DNA of 64,000 nucleotides, from positions 24,032-88,031 of the forward strand of contig NZ_JANHDL010000014.1 in NCBI RefSeq assembly GCF_024494655.1. Direction: 5' to 3'. Both the position numbers and the translations under genes were made by a program. This document shows positions 43,104 to 55,300 of this stretch, piece after piece (the stretch's first letter is position 1; each line of letters starts with the position of its first letter). A model generated the notes under the pieces. That model had not been told where the DNA came from. It searched no databases and saw only the letters and a program-made list of their open reading frames with translations. This DNA comes from Halorubrum laminariae (lineage in GTDB: Archaea; Halobacteriota; Halobacteria; Halobacteriales; Haloferacaceae).

Positions 43104-43599
43104 TCACCCTGACGGGTTCGCTCGTGGAGGGAGGGGCTTGTCCATGAACTCGGCCTCAAACCCTTCCGGGTAGGCGGTAAATCCGCCGCTCAGCGTCACT
43201 GTTCCGGACTTTAGGGCGAGCTGACTGTCGCCCGTCCGCCGAGACGACTGTTGGCCCCGACGGACATACCGCATTCCGATGTTCTTCGCCGCGTTGTAAT
43301 CCGCGTTCGCTTCTGACTCACACTTCACGCACCGGAAGTCGGTGCGAGTCGGGCGATTCTTCTCTGCAGTAAAGCCACACTCGGCGCAGCGCGTAGACGT
43401 GTACGCCGAACCGACTTGCTTCACTGAGATGCCGACCGCTTCGGCTTTGTATTCCACCTGCTCGTAGAGCGTTCGGAACGCCCACTTGTGCCCCCACGAT
43501 GCGCCTGTGCGATCGCGGATGTGAGTCAAGTCTTCGAAGAGCGTGTCATAGAATAGTTCTCATAGCTTTCTGAGTCGGCTCTAACGAATTGATATCGCC

Positions 43600-43627
43600 G
43601 TACACTTGGTGCACGCTGTTCTCAGCT
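43600..43627 (+). promoter_or_regulatory. Candidate RHH operator, upstream copy
   Basis: GTACACTTGGTGCACGCTGT continues TCTCAGCT and ends 10 bp before ATG 43638. GTGCAC is itself palindromic, which suits a dimeric ribbon-helix-helix protein. Confidence 0.5.
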
Positions 43628-43637
43628 TGTTTTAGCT

Positions 43638-43838
43638 ATGGCGAAAGAGAAGTTCGGCGTCGCTGTTGACGAAGAAATCGTGCGAGAAGTGGATAAACTG
43701 GTCGCTGAGTGTGACGATCTCGGGATCAGCCGTTCCGAGATCGTCGAAGCCATTCTCACAGCGTTCGTTCAATCCGAGACGAATCACGTTGAACGAGTGC
43801 GAGAAATCATTATTCGGAAACGAAAGGGTGCTCTCTAA
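43638..43838 (+). CDS. Ribbon-helix-helix (CopG-type) regulator carried by the mini-element
   Basis: The protein has 66 residues. A beta strand (EKFGVAVDEEIVREVDKLV) is followed by helices and the ISRSEIVEAILTAFVQSE turn, the classic RHH layout. The C-terminus is basic. It runs opposite to tnpB. It is the sole gene of the 405-bp element. It may repress its own promoter or the transposase that mobilises the element, or silence neighbours. Confidence 0.8.
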   Translation: MAKEKFGVAVDEEIVREVDKLVAECDDLGISRSEIVEAILTAFVQSETNHVERVREIIIRKRKGAL

Positions 43839-43853
43839 CTAATTTTAAACTGC

Positions 43854-43881
43854 GTGCACTTGGTGCACGTTGTTCTAAGCT
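43854..43881 (+). promoter_or_regulatory. Candidate RHH operator, downstream copy
   Basis: GTGCACTTGGTGCACGTTGT continues TCTAAGCT, matching the upstream copy at 25 of 28 bases. It lies 16 bp after the RHH stop codon. Confidence 0.5.
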
Positions 43882-44772
43882 AATAATCCGCTATAATAGT
43901 AATCAGACTGACTATAGTGTGTGAAGAGTTCTATGACACGCTCCTTCGAACGCAATCACGTCGCACTCGTACCGGAGTGCCTCGTCCACTATCACGTTCG
44001 ACGCCCGGTGTAACACGTCGCGGACGTAGCGGAGTTCCCGGCCACTCGACGGTTCGAGCGTCCGGTGGGCGCTTCGCGTCCCGGCCTGTTGTAGTCCGGC
44101 GCGCACCTTCTCGAACTCGCGGAGATTGTGGCTTAATTCTCGCCCGCTGACAAACGAGGCGGTACTGGTGACGGCGAGGTTTTCGATACCGAGATCAATC
44201 CCGAGAACCGTTCCGTCCTCGGCGGTGTTTCGTTCAGTATCGTTCTTGGGTCGGCGGAAGCCGATATGCAGGAAGTACTCGCCGCCGCGGGCGGTGAGCG
44301 TACTTTCCGTGACGCTCCACTCGTCGGAGTCAAGATACTGCCGTTGGTAGCCGTCGTCGGCGTCGGGCAGAGCAAGCGGACACCGAACGCGACTCTCCGT
44401 GGTGGAGAGCGATACGGTATCGTTGTCAAACAGCGTCATGGTCCGGGTATCGTACGTCACCGTGGGTGCGGTGAAGGTGGGCTTGCTCACCGTTTTTCCG
44501 TTGGATCGGCATTCAATACAGCCGGTGATCGCTTGGGCGGCTTGGTGGGTGGCGAGAATCGCGTGCTGACTCCCGAGGTCGGTCTGTTCGCGCACATCGT
44601 CGTAGGCGAGGGGCTGTATGTCACTTTTGGCGTTGCACTTGCCCCAGGCCATGTCCGTGGCGAGTTGGCAACCACGCTTCCACTCGGAAATAGTGTCTTC
44701 GAGGAGGTCGCGTTGCTCGTCTGTGACTTCGAGACGAGTGATTGCCGTCCGACGCACGTAGTCATCTGCCAC

Positions 44773-44993
44773 AAATTCAATGTGATTATGTGGATACTTA
44801 TAATCACGTGCTTGGAACCTATACGAACGCGCTCCTCCCCTCCCTACTCACTCGCTTTGCTCGTTCCTTGAGGAAGGGGACTCCACGCTACCGTGTCAGT
44901 TGAGGCTAAGTTTGTCCTCAGCAAGTGCCAACCGGCGTTTTGACAGCCGTTCACGGTTGCAGCCGTGGGCTCTCTGTGCCGTTCTACAGAGTT
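44773..44993. other. Left flank of the split tnpB element
   Basis: It has AT-rich sequence with short palindromes upstream of tnpB (TATAATCACGTG) and no gene. It probably includes the left end of the element. Confidence 0.35.
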
Positions 44994-45034
44994 CAAGGCA
45001 GAGTGCCTCGAGGCTTGCCCCCGAGGCGGTTCAC
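44994..45034 (+). ncRNA. Solo tnpB 3'-end (omegaRNA-scaffold-like) relic, copy 3
   Basis: CAAGGCAGAGTGCCTCGAGG, then CTTGCCCCCGAGGCGGTTCAC. GCCTCG pairs with CGAGGC. The end GGTTCAC is identical to the copy at 10961. Confidence 0.45.
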
Positions 45035-45083
45035 GGCCAGTCGGACCGAGTCGTTTTTGTCTCCGCTGCCATTTCGAGTTCGT

Positions 45084-46229
45084 ATGGCTGATCGCCGGGG
45101 GCTCTGGTTGATACTCCCCTCCCCGGTCCGTCGACTTCCGGCAGATCTCGCAGCAGTTGTCGGTCTGACGCTGCTCACATTGCTGACAGTGTTCCTGCCA
45201 GTGATCAACGAAACACCTCTGCGAGTCGTGTTTGGGATTGCATTCGTTCTCTTTTTACCGGGATACGCGTTTGTTGCCGCACTATTTCCAGAAGCAGGAC
45301 CGCCTCCGCAAGCCACAGAACCAGCCTCCTCACCAGACCAAGCTGAAACAGACGAGACAGGTCAACGCGACAAACCTCGTCCGGTTCCCGGAACCGATGC
45401 GGCTGTGTCTGACGATACGACTGGATCACTTGATGGCGAGGAAGCACATGGCGGCGGCGAGGGCTCCCGGTCAGGGATTGATGGCATCGAACGGGTCGCA
45501 CTCTCATTTGGGCTGTCAATTGCGATTGTTCCCCTGCTTGGATTGGTCTTGAATTTCACCCCATGGGGGATTCGGCTGGTTCCGATCATCATCACTGTTT
45601 CGGGATTTACACTCGTATGTGTTGCCGTTGCTGCGCAGCGTCGGTGGGAGTTACCGGAAGACGAGCAGTTCTCCGTTCCCTATCGAACATGGATCGCCAC
45701 TGCGAAAACAGAGCTGTTTGACCCAGATGACCAGATGGACGCTGCGCTAAATGTTGTGCTTGTTCTGTCGATTCTGGTTGCAGTCGGCAGTGTTGGCTAC
45801 GCAGTTGCAGTGCCACCACAGGGAGAACAGTTCACAGAGTTTTATCTCCTTACAGAGAGTCCTGATGGCGATCTCGTTGCAGACAACTATCCCGAGACGA
45901 TGAGCGTCGGCGAGACAGCCGACCTGATTGTTGGCATCGAGAATAATGAGTATGAGACCACAGCCTATACTGTTGTTGTCCAACTCCAAGAAGTCACCAC
46001 AGCGGGCAACAACACCACAGTCGTCGACCGGACAGAGCTGGATCGCTTCGGCACGACTGTTGAACACAATGAGACCCATCACGAACGACATACGCTCCAA
46101 CCAACTCGAGCGGGCGAGAATCTCCGAGTGAAATATCTATTATACGATGACGCAGTTCCTGAATCACCGACAGCAGAGACTGCGTATCGCGACCTCCATC
46201 TCTGGGTCGATGTGGAAGAGACGAATTAA
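45084..46229 (+). CDS. DUF1616 domain-containing membrane protein
   Basis: The protein has 381 residues from ATG 45084. Two N-terminal helices surround NETPLRVVFGIAFVLFLPGY, a DUF1616 hallmark. A long acidic, charged loop follows, two further helices come next (VALSFGLSIAIVPLLGLVLN, LVPIIITVSGFTLVCVAVAA), then another, and an extracellular beta domain (MSVGETADLIVGIENNEYET). DUF1616 proteins are frequent in archaeal surface loci and have been linked to glycan or sortase-like systems; the role is unproven. It points toward the surface-protein genes. Confidence 0.82.
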   Translation: MADRRGLWLILPSPVRRLPADLAAVVGLTLLTLLTVFLPVINETPLRVVFGIAFVLFLPGYAFVAALFPEAGPPPQATEPASSPDQAETDETGQRDKPRPVPGTDAAVSDDTTGSLDGEEAHGGGEGSRSGIDGIERVALSFGLSIAIVPLLGLVLNFTPWGIRLVPIIITVSGFTLVCVAVAAQRRWELPEDEQFSVPYRTWIATAKTELFDPDDQMDAALNVVLVLSILVAVGSVGYAVAVPPQGEQFTEFYLLTESPDGDLVADNYPETMSVGETADLIVGIENNEYETTAYTVVVQLQEVTTAGNNTTVVDRTELDRFGTTVEHNETHHERHTLQPTRAGENLRVKYLLYDDAVPESPTAETAYRDLHLWVDVEETN

Positions 46230-46273
46230 GTATCACAGGCTTTATACAGATTCGAGGAGAATACTGGTGGCTT

Positions 46274-47437
46274 AAATAGTGGTTAACGTAACTTCTGAAT
46301 GAATCCGGTGAGATGATTCTCTATCCACGAGCTTGCGAAGCTCAACTGGTCGGTCAGTTTCGTGAAGATTCTATCGAGGAGGGCGCGGTATTCGTCCGCG
46401 CCCTCCACGATCAACGGCGATGATTCCCACTTGAGACTCTTCCAGACCGGCTCGATCGGGTTCAGATGCGGTGAGCCGACTGGAAGAAAGATGAGGTCGA
46501 TCCCGAGTTCGTGGGCGCGTTCCCGCGTGTGCGCACAGATATGTGATGAGAAGTTGTCCAAGACGAGCAGAATCCGCTCGCCCGGATTCTGCTCGCGTAT
46601 CTCCTCAAAGCACGCGAAAATCCGCTCTTTCTCTTGATTCGGTGGAAATTGAAGCACGCTCTCTCCGTTGAGTGCATAGAACCCGGCCGCTGGTGTGTCG
46701 ATTTTTACCAGCGGCCGGGTGATCGTCGGTTCGGTTACTGTGTAGAGCCGCTGGGAATTGTCCCACGGTTGTGGGTGCGAGATATCAAAAAACCCGACCG
46801 TCGTCCCGCCGTCCGTCCGGATATCATCGTCAACTGTCCATTCCTCGTCACTGTCGTCTCCTTCGTGTTTGTTGTGTGGGTCGTCTGGTCCATCCTCGGC
46901 GAACGCGTCGGAAACGCGTTCGTCGAGGATTTCGGAAGCGTTGTCCGGGCGATCGGGCCTCTCTGTACGCGGAATCGCGTACGAGAGGCCCAAATCATCC
47001 AACAACCGTGGCAGGTAGTTCGGGTGGAACTCGACATCGAACTCAGTGTTGATGAGGTGCTGTATCTCCTGTTTCTTCCACGGTTCACCTTCTTCAAGCA
47101 GAGTGAGAAGCCGCTCTCGCTGCTGTTCGGTGAGCTTCGGGGGCCGGCCGCCCCCGAAGCTCGGCGTAAGGAGTCCAAGACCACCTTTATTCCAGAGCTT
47201 AGCCCAGCGGCTCCCGGTTGATTGAGACATCCCGACATCGTCAGCTGCATCTTCGAGTGTTGCACCCTTGTACAACCGTTTGACGAAGGTGAGCCGCTTG
47301 CTCACCTTCTCGTCATCAGTTTCTGTGAGCAAGCGGTCGAGATCGTCCTCACTGAGGTGACGGACGATCTCTGTCTCCCGTCCAGTCATTACTCCACCAA
47401 CTCAGAGTACACCTAAATCTTCTGTGACTCACTATTA
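46274..47437 (-). mobile_element. IS630-family element
   Basis: Imperfect terminal repeats (AATAGTGG on the left; AATAGTGA reading inward on the right) lie next to TA on each side, as expected for IS630. It inserted beside the copy of the GATTCGAGGAGAATACTGG hairpin and truncates it. Exact borders are uncertain by a few bases. Confidence 0.65.
46283..47389 (-). CDS. IS630-family transposase
   Basis: The protein has 368 residues, apparently complete. The N-terminal HTH regions are LEDAADDVGMSQSTGSRWAK and WKKQEIQHLINTEF. DDE core: VGFFDISHPQPW (first Asp), RILLVLDNFSSHICAHTRER (second Asp) and LPVGSPHLNPIEPVWKSLKW (Glu). A ~35-residue acidic insert precedes the first Asp. The composition is haloarchaeal. 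Confidence 0.9.
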   Translation of the reverse strand: MTGRETEIVRHLSEDDLDRLLTETDDEKVSKRLTFVKRLYKGATLEDAADDVGMSQSTGSRWAKLWNKGGLGLLTPSFGGGRPPKLTEQQRERLLTLLEEGEPWKKQEIQHLINTEFDVEFHPNYLPRLLDDLGLSYAIPRTERPDRPDNASEILDERVSDAFAEDGPDDPHNKHEGDDSDEEWTVDDDIRTDGGTTVGFFDISHPQPWDNSQRLYTVTEPTITRPLVKIDTPAAGFYALNGESVLQFPPNQEKERIFACFEEIREQNPGERILLVLDNFSSHICAHTRERAHELGIDLIFLPVGSPHLNPIEPVWKSLKWESSPLIVEGADEYRALLDRIFTKLTDQLSFASSWIENHLTGFIQKLR

Positions 47438-47672
47438 CGGTGAGTGCGCCGCCTTCAGAGAGTGACACAGATCTCATTATCCGAGACGGAAGAACCTCCG
47501 TTCAGTTCTCCGATCACGCTTCATCAGCGATTCGACTCAACACCGTCTTGCTCAACTATCCGCACAAACACCGCCTCGACGCGCCGCTAAACACGTACCA
47601 TCGAGTCAACAAAACACACTAACGGGCTTTCTCCTTGAATTCCGTACATCCGTCCTCAGCCGAGGAAGGACA
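47438..47672. other. Gap after the IS630, with a terminator-like hairpin
   Basis: A 60-codon frame ends at 47622 but has no recognisable content. GTCCTCAGCCGAGGAAGGAC (about 47650-47669) is a strong hairpin just after the stop of the minus-strand surface-protein gene and may be its terminator. Confidence 0.4.
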
Positions 47673-49157
<1,485 letters not shown>

Positions 49158-49338
49158 ATATATGTGCAAGACAATTTGGTTCTTGAACCTTTCGACAGAT
49201 TCCTCTCTTCTTCAACGCCCACCAATTTGGATTTGGGCTGAGTTCATGGTCGTTGATCTGGCTGTAACAGTTGGTCTATCTGTTTGTGTCGCCACAACCA
49301 AAGAAATTAAGCTACTCCGACATGATTCTCACATATCC

Positions 49339-52300
49339 ATGTCAATTGATAGAGTAACAATCGTCGTAATGGCGATTATTATGCTCTTAACTCCTGTTGC
49401 AGGTGCAACAGGAAGCGCGGTGGCAACGACACCAGAATCACTGGGTGATACGGACGTAACAGCCCAGACAAACCCAGATCTAGCAGGGAATTTTGTTAAT
49501 ACCACAGAGGGCGTAGACATATGGGATCGGTCTGCGTTACCTCTTCGATTAGATCGGAGCAGTAGTGCTGGAACCGCAACGTCTGTTGAGAGTCCAGATA
49601 TTATTGCTCAATCACCATCTGGTGAGGAGAACTTCTTGCGTGAGTCGGGCAATAGTAATTTTGTTGTATATGAACCAGATACAACTCTCGATATCGGTTT
49701 TGACTTGAGCCGTGTTGGACAAACAACAGGGATTGATGGTGAATCAGTCCATCTGATTGCAGTGAAAGCAGAGTCCGCTGAGGATCCAGAGCTCCCGTCT
49801 ACTGGCGATATTGCTGGGTTGCGCGAGTTCATCCGAAATGAGGCCGACAATGAGAACGTTGTTTTCGAAAACGCATCCACAGAGACTGTTGAGAGCGGGG
49901 GTGCTGAATTCCAGTACGACCTCTCCCAAGAAGATCGGGGGGCTGGCAGCTATGTGTTCATGGCTGTGCAAACAGAAAGTGGAAGCGGTGTAGTTGTCGA
50001 CAATCAGAATATCAGCGTTGACGGCGAGGTGAATATCCTCGGAGTAGATAATGCATTAGTTCAGCAGACTAGCTCTGACGTGGCCGTTGACGACACATAT
50101 GAGGTTGGTGAGACAATTGAGTTTAATGTAGATGGCAACGTCGATAGCGAGTCCGACCGCGTTGAGCACGTGGTTGCAGTATGGAATGAGTCCGCGGTTG
50201 CTGATGAGGAAGTGAGAATCATTGCGCCAGATGAGGTTACCTCAGAGACAACAACTGGCGACTTCACAATCAACCATACGATAGCGCAGGTGAGTGGGTC
50301 ACAGAACGTTGAAGATGATGTGTCCGCATTTGGGCGAACGCTGTCGAGTAATGAACGTGCGGGCGTATTTGATCTAGCTGATGTCGTAACCTTCCTCGCC
50401 AATGATGGTGAATTCGCAGCGCCAGAAACCAACCGGGGTGACGATACAGTGGTCAACGCTTCAATGACCGCGGTTAACACGACCAGCGCATCCACCACCG
50501 TTGAAGTCGAAACGCTCGAATCTTTCGAATCGGGAGACTACGTTGCTGTTCATATGGCAATGGCGGATGGACAGTTGACGAAGATGTCCTCGAACAGAAC
50601 AGAGATCACACTGACTGAGCAGGGCACTCAACCCGCGTTCACGTTCAACATCTCTGAGGCCGATGAGCAAGTAACACGTGGCGACTCAGTAGAGATTCCA
50701 GTCGCAATCGAAAATACAGGTGCCGGGGGTACTGATGAAATAGCAGTGACCGCAGCCGGCGAAGACGACCCGCGTGTGACGCGCGATGTGTCGCTCGATG
50801 CCAACGAATCAACTGTCGAGGTCCTGTCGGTCCCGACGAGCGATTCTGACGGGGATTCGATAACGTTCACCGTCGAGACAGATGCGCAGTCTGAAGAGAT
50901 TACAGTTGATCTGCAAGACCCATCTGATTTCGACGTGTCGCTTAGTGTGACCGCGCCAAGCGGTGGCGAGGGTGAACAGTACAATTCGACAGAAGACGAC
51001 CTCAACGGAACGGTCACCGTTGAGAATACTGGTGGCGTGACAGATGAACAGAACGTCTCCGTCTCCTTTGGCGACGAGACGCTCGTCGACCGCGCGGTCG
51101 AACTCGACGGAGAGGAAGACAACACAATCGAGTTCAACCGCACGCTCACCGGAGCCGACGCGGGCGACACGACGCTCACCGCGACGACCGACGACGACAT
51201 CGCGACACAGACCATCTCAGTCCTGCGACTGGGCGAGTTCGAGATTGATGTGATTGAGGACGAATCCATACTCAATCCGGTTGCCAGCCAGAACATCTCT
51301 GTCGTCGCCGAGATCACGAATGTCGGTGAGACAGAGGTTACTCGCACGGTGAATCTCACCGCAGACGCGAGCAACGAAATCGCATCCGAGGAGTTCACGC
51401 TCGCTGAAGGCGAGAGCCAAGACTTCGAGCCGTCCACCACAACGACCGAGGACGACGGGGGCAACGTACTTAGCTACGAGATTGCCGCCGAAGACGACGA
51501 TTCGGAGACGGTCACTGCCAATGTCGACGAGGTCCGTCCGTTCCTCGATGTGACGATTGACGAACTGAACCAGTCGTCGGTGGACGAACCAGCCGAGGAT
51601 GAGACGGTTCCCGTCCAAGTCGACGCGACTGTTGAGAATCCGGGCGAGACGACAAGCGGCTCCGTGATGTTCACAAAAGACGGCGAAGAGTTCGCTACGG
51701 CCGATATCTCCGATCTATCAGACACAACGGAGATCAACGAAACCTTTGAGGTCGAACTTGGCGATGCACCCGAAGTGACGATCGACGCGACTGCTGAGCG
51801 CGACGACGCCGAGGAACCGGACACCTCGGACGAGACGACGCTGGATGTCACGCCGCAGGCCGAGTTCGCGGTGTCGATCGACGAGGCCACGAACGTTAGC
51901 GACGATCTGAGCGACGAGGAGTTCGCGCCGACGATTTCGGTCGAAAACCTCGGTGAGCAGTCGGCGTCCGGCAACGTCTCGGTGTTCTTCAACGGCACCG
52001 AACAGGACATTATCGAGTTTGATTCGCTCAATTCGGACGAGTCCACTAATGTCGTCACCGATGGAGGCAACTTCTCGATCAACGCCAGCGACTTCGAGCA
52101 GGGCGAGTACCTCCTCGAAGCGCAGGCCGCAAACGACGCGACCGGAGAGACGACTGCCGACACCGACCGCGTCGCGATCGGTCAGCCCGCAAACTTCTCC
52201 GTGAACGACGTGACCGTTCCGTCGTCGGTCGACCAAGGTGACGAGGTCGAGATCGAAGCGACGATCGAGAACACCGGCGGCGTCGACGCCGAGAAGCCGG

Positions 52301-55300
52301 TGACGGTCGAGTTCGGCGACAGAACGCTGGAGACGACCGACGTGAACATCCCTAGCGACGAGGAGACGACAGAGACGGTCACGTACACGACGACATCGAC
52401 CGACGCGGGATCGGCGAGCGACGTTGCCGTCTCCACGACGGACGACGAGGCGACTAACTCCGTCGATGTCCGCGCGAACGCCGAGTTCGAAGCGGACCTG
52501 ACGGTCGACGAGACGGCGATCGCCGGTGACACGGTGACCACCGCAGTCACCGTCACGAACGACGGCGGCCTCGCCGGCAACACCACCGATGTCCGGCTGC
52601 TGGCCGACGGCGAAGAGATCGCGAACGCGACCGGCATCGAACTCGCGGAGGGCGAACAGACCACGGAGACGTTCGAGGTATCTCCGGAGACCGCCGGCGA
52701 CCTCGAACTGGTCGCCGTGACCGACGACGACTCGGCAGAAGCGACGGTCGCGGTCGGCGAGCCGGGTGAACTCGACCTCTCCGTTCGCTCCGTCACCGAT
52801 CCGGTGACGGCCGACGAGAACGTCACGGTCACCGTCGCGGCCGAGAACGTCGGCGACGGCGATCTCGAATCCCGACGCGTGCGACTCTCGGTCGACGGAA
52901 CCCTCGCGAACACGACGACCGTCGATGTCGCGGGCGGTGCGACCGAGACGGTCGAGCTGACGGGCGAAGTCGACCGGACCGTGGCCGACGGCGAGACCGA
53001 GACCGCCGCGGTAGCCGTCGTCACGCCCGAGGACCGCGTCGACCGCGACGTGACGGTTCAGCCCGTGCCGGACGACGCGCTCTTCCGCGTCGACGGGCTC
53101 GAAGCCAGCGCCGACGAGGTGCTCAATACCTCCGACGCGAACGTGACGGTGAACGCCACCGTGACGAACATCGGCGACATCGAAGGCACACAGAACGTCA
53201 CCTTCACCGCGGGCGACGCGGTGTCGGAGACGAACGAGGACATCCAACTCGACGGAAACGGCGACTCGACCGAGGTCTCCTTCGGGTTCGACGTAAGCGA
53301 ACTCGGCCTCGACCTGGACGACGAGGAGTCGACAGACGTGACCTACGAGATCGGAACTGTGAACCAGACGGACAACGGGACGCTCACCGTCACCGAGCCG
53401 GACCCGGCGACGCCGGAACTCGTCGACGTTGCCGTCGACGAGACCGCGACGCAGGAAGAGCCGCTGACCGCGACCGTCACCGTCCGGAACGCCGGTGACC
53501 AGCCGCTCGACGGCAACGAGACGGTCACCCTCGACTACGAGGACGGCGCGGTCGCCAACGATTCAGTCGCGCTCAACACCTCCGATTCGGTCGCCGAGGG
53601 CGATTCGCTCGCATCCGGCGCGGAGGCTACGGTCGAACTTTCGGTCGCACCGCCCGCCGAACCACTCGCGGGGACGTTCGATCGCGAGGTGACAGTCGGC
53701 TTCGGTAACGACGAGTTCGCGGACGACACGGTCGCTCGGACGGCGGCCGTCGACTTCGAAGGCGTCGCGAGCGGCGTCGATGCCGCAGAAGCGGACGACA
53801 CCGCGGACACAGTGACCGTCCGACCGGGCGAGTATCAGGCCCGGAACACGATCGAGATTCCCGAGGGCGTCACCGTTGAGGCCGACAGTCCGGTCGACGC
53901 GCCGGTGATCCGTCAGCCGAGCCGAGACGACGAAACCGCGATGCAGATCGTTGGCGAAGACGTCACTCTCGACGGCCTGACCTTCGAGGGAGACGGTAAC
54001 GGCACGGCGGTCGAGGTCGACGCCGACGACGCGACGCTCACGTCGGTTCGAGCGACGAACTGGTCGACCGGTATCGACGAGACCGCCGGATCGAACGCGC
54101 TGACCGGCGTCGAGGTCTCCGACACCGATGTCGGGATCCGACTTGCGGGCGACAACGGAACCGCCGTGGACTTCGCGCGCGTGACCGGCGCGAGCGACAC
54201 CGGGATCCTCGTCGAGAGCGGCGAGAACGAGATCGCCGGTGCGGAGGTTCTCAGTTCGGGGACCGGGATCGAACTGCTCTCCGCGGAAACCGTGGTCGAG
54301 GGCGCGACGGTGCGGAACAGCGCCGACTACGGGATCCGCGTGACGGAGGTTCCCGGTGACGTCTCCGAGAACGCGAACGCGAGTGATATCGACGAGAATC
54401 CGAGCGTGACGATCGACGACAGCGTGCTCGAATCCAACAGCGTGAGCGTCTTCTCCGACGACAGCTTCGTCGACGCCACCGACAACTGGTGGGGTGGCGG
54501 CGCACCCGTCGAGGGATCCGACTGGGTCGCGCGCAGTGTCGTCGACGACGGCGACCCGCTCGATACCCGCCCCGAATCGACGTTCACCGTCGACGACAGC
54601 GACCTTCCGAGCTCCGTCGTTCGCGACGAAAGCTTCACGATCGAACCGACGATTGTGAACAACGGGACAGGAGCGGACCGTCAGCGGATCGAACTCCGCC
54701 GCGGTGACGGTACCGTCGTCGACAGTCAGGATCTCGGGCTGAACACGAGCGAGTCGGGTACCGTCTCGCTCTCGGACAACACGGACGTAACCGACGGCGA
54801 AGAGATCGCGCTCACCGTCGCGAGCCTAGACGATACGATGAGCGACGATTCGGTCGCGGTCGACGACCCGGCCGAGTTCGCGCTTGGAGACCTGTCTGCT
54901 CCGAGTATGGCAGTGGCACTCGGTGAGACACTCTCTGTTGACGCACCAGTGGACAATGTCGGCGATAGTCCCGGTACGGTGACTGCTGAGCTGCGTGACA
55001 TCAACGGTGATGTCGTTGACACCACCGACGTGGACGTTGGGGCAAACAGTACTGAAACGCCCACGCTCTCGTGGGACACGGATACCGAAGCAAGCGGTGA
55101 TGTCACCGTCGCCCTTGTAGACGACACTGGGAGTGACTTGGTTACAAAGACACTCGCAGTCACTGTTGGTCCAGCAGCACCCACAACGCTGTCAGTGAGT
55201 GTTGATGAGGTGTCGGACAACACGCTGACCGTGAATGAGACAGCGACCGTCTCGGCCACGGCTGGACTGACTGACGACTCCAGCGTGGATGCTACCGCTG

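Larger units (their letters stand above)
43539..43943. mobile_element. 405-bp mini-element with 15-bp perfect TIRs, 7-bp target duplication and one RHH gene
   Basis: GAGCGTGTCATAGAA (43539-43553) and its exact reverse complement (43929-43943) bound the element. CTTCGAA is duplicated at 43532-43538 and 43944-43950. Removing the element plus one CTTCGAA restores the TnpB frame (DVIAFED). The only gene inside is a ribbon-helix-helix regulator, flanked by two near-identical GTGCAC-rich repeats. There is no room for a transposase, so movement must rely on one in trans. Confidence 0.88.
43104..44772 (-). pseudogene. tnpB: TnpB gene split by a 405-bp insertion
   Basis: Two frames, 43912-44772 (N-terminal, ~278 genuine residues) and 43104-43529 plus its extension to 43538 (C-terminal), together make one TnpB. 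The first carries GIDLGIENLAVTS (first RuvC Asp) and DVIAFE (Glu). The second starts [19 protein letters not shown] and has CAECG...[17 protein letters not shown] (zinc finger and last Asp). The break falls right after the catalytic Glu codon. No tnpA is present, as in IS1341-type elements. Confidence 0.85.

Noticed and set aside
51718..53247. 509-codon minus-strand frame within the giant surface-protein gene
   Set aside because: Arises from GAC/GTC-rich codons of the plus strand; no signal peptide or domain, composition not haloarchaeal.
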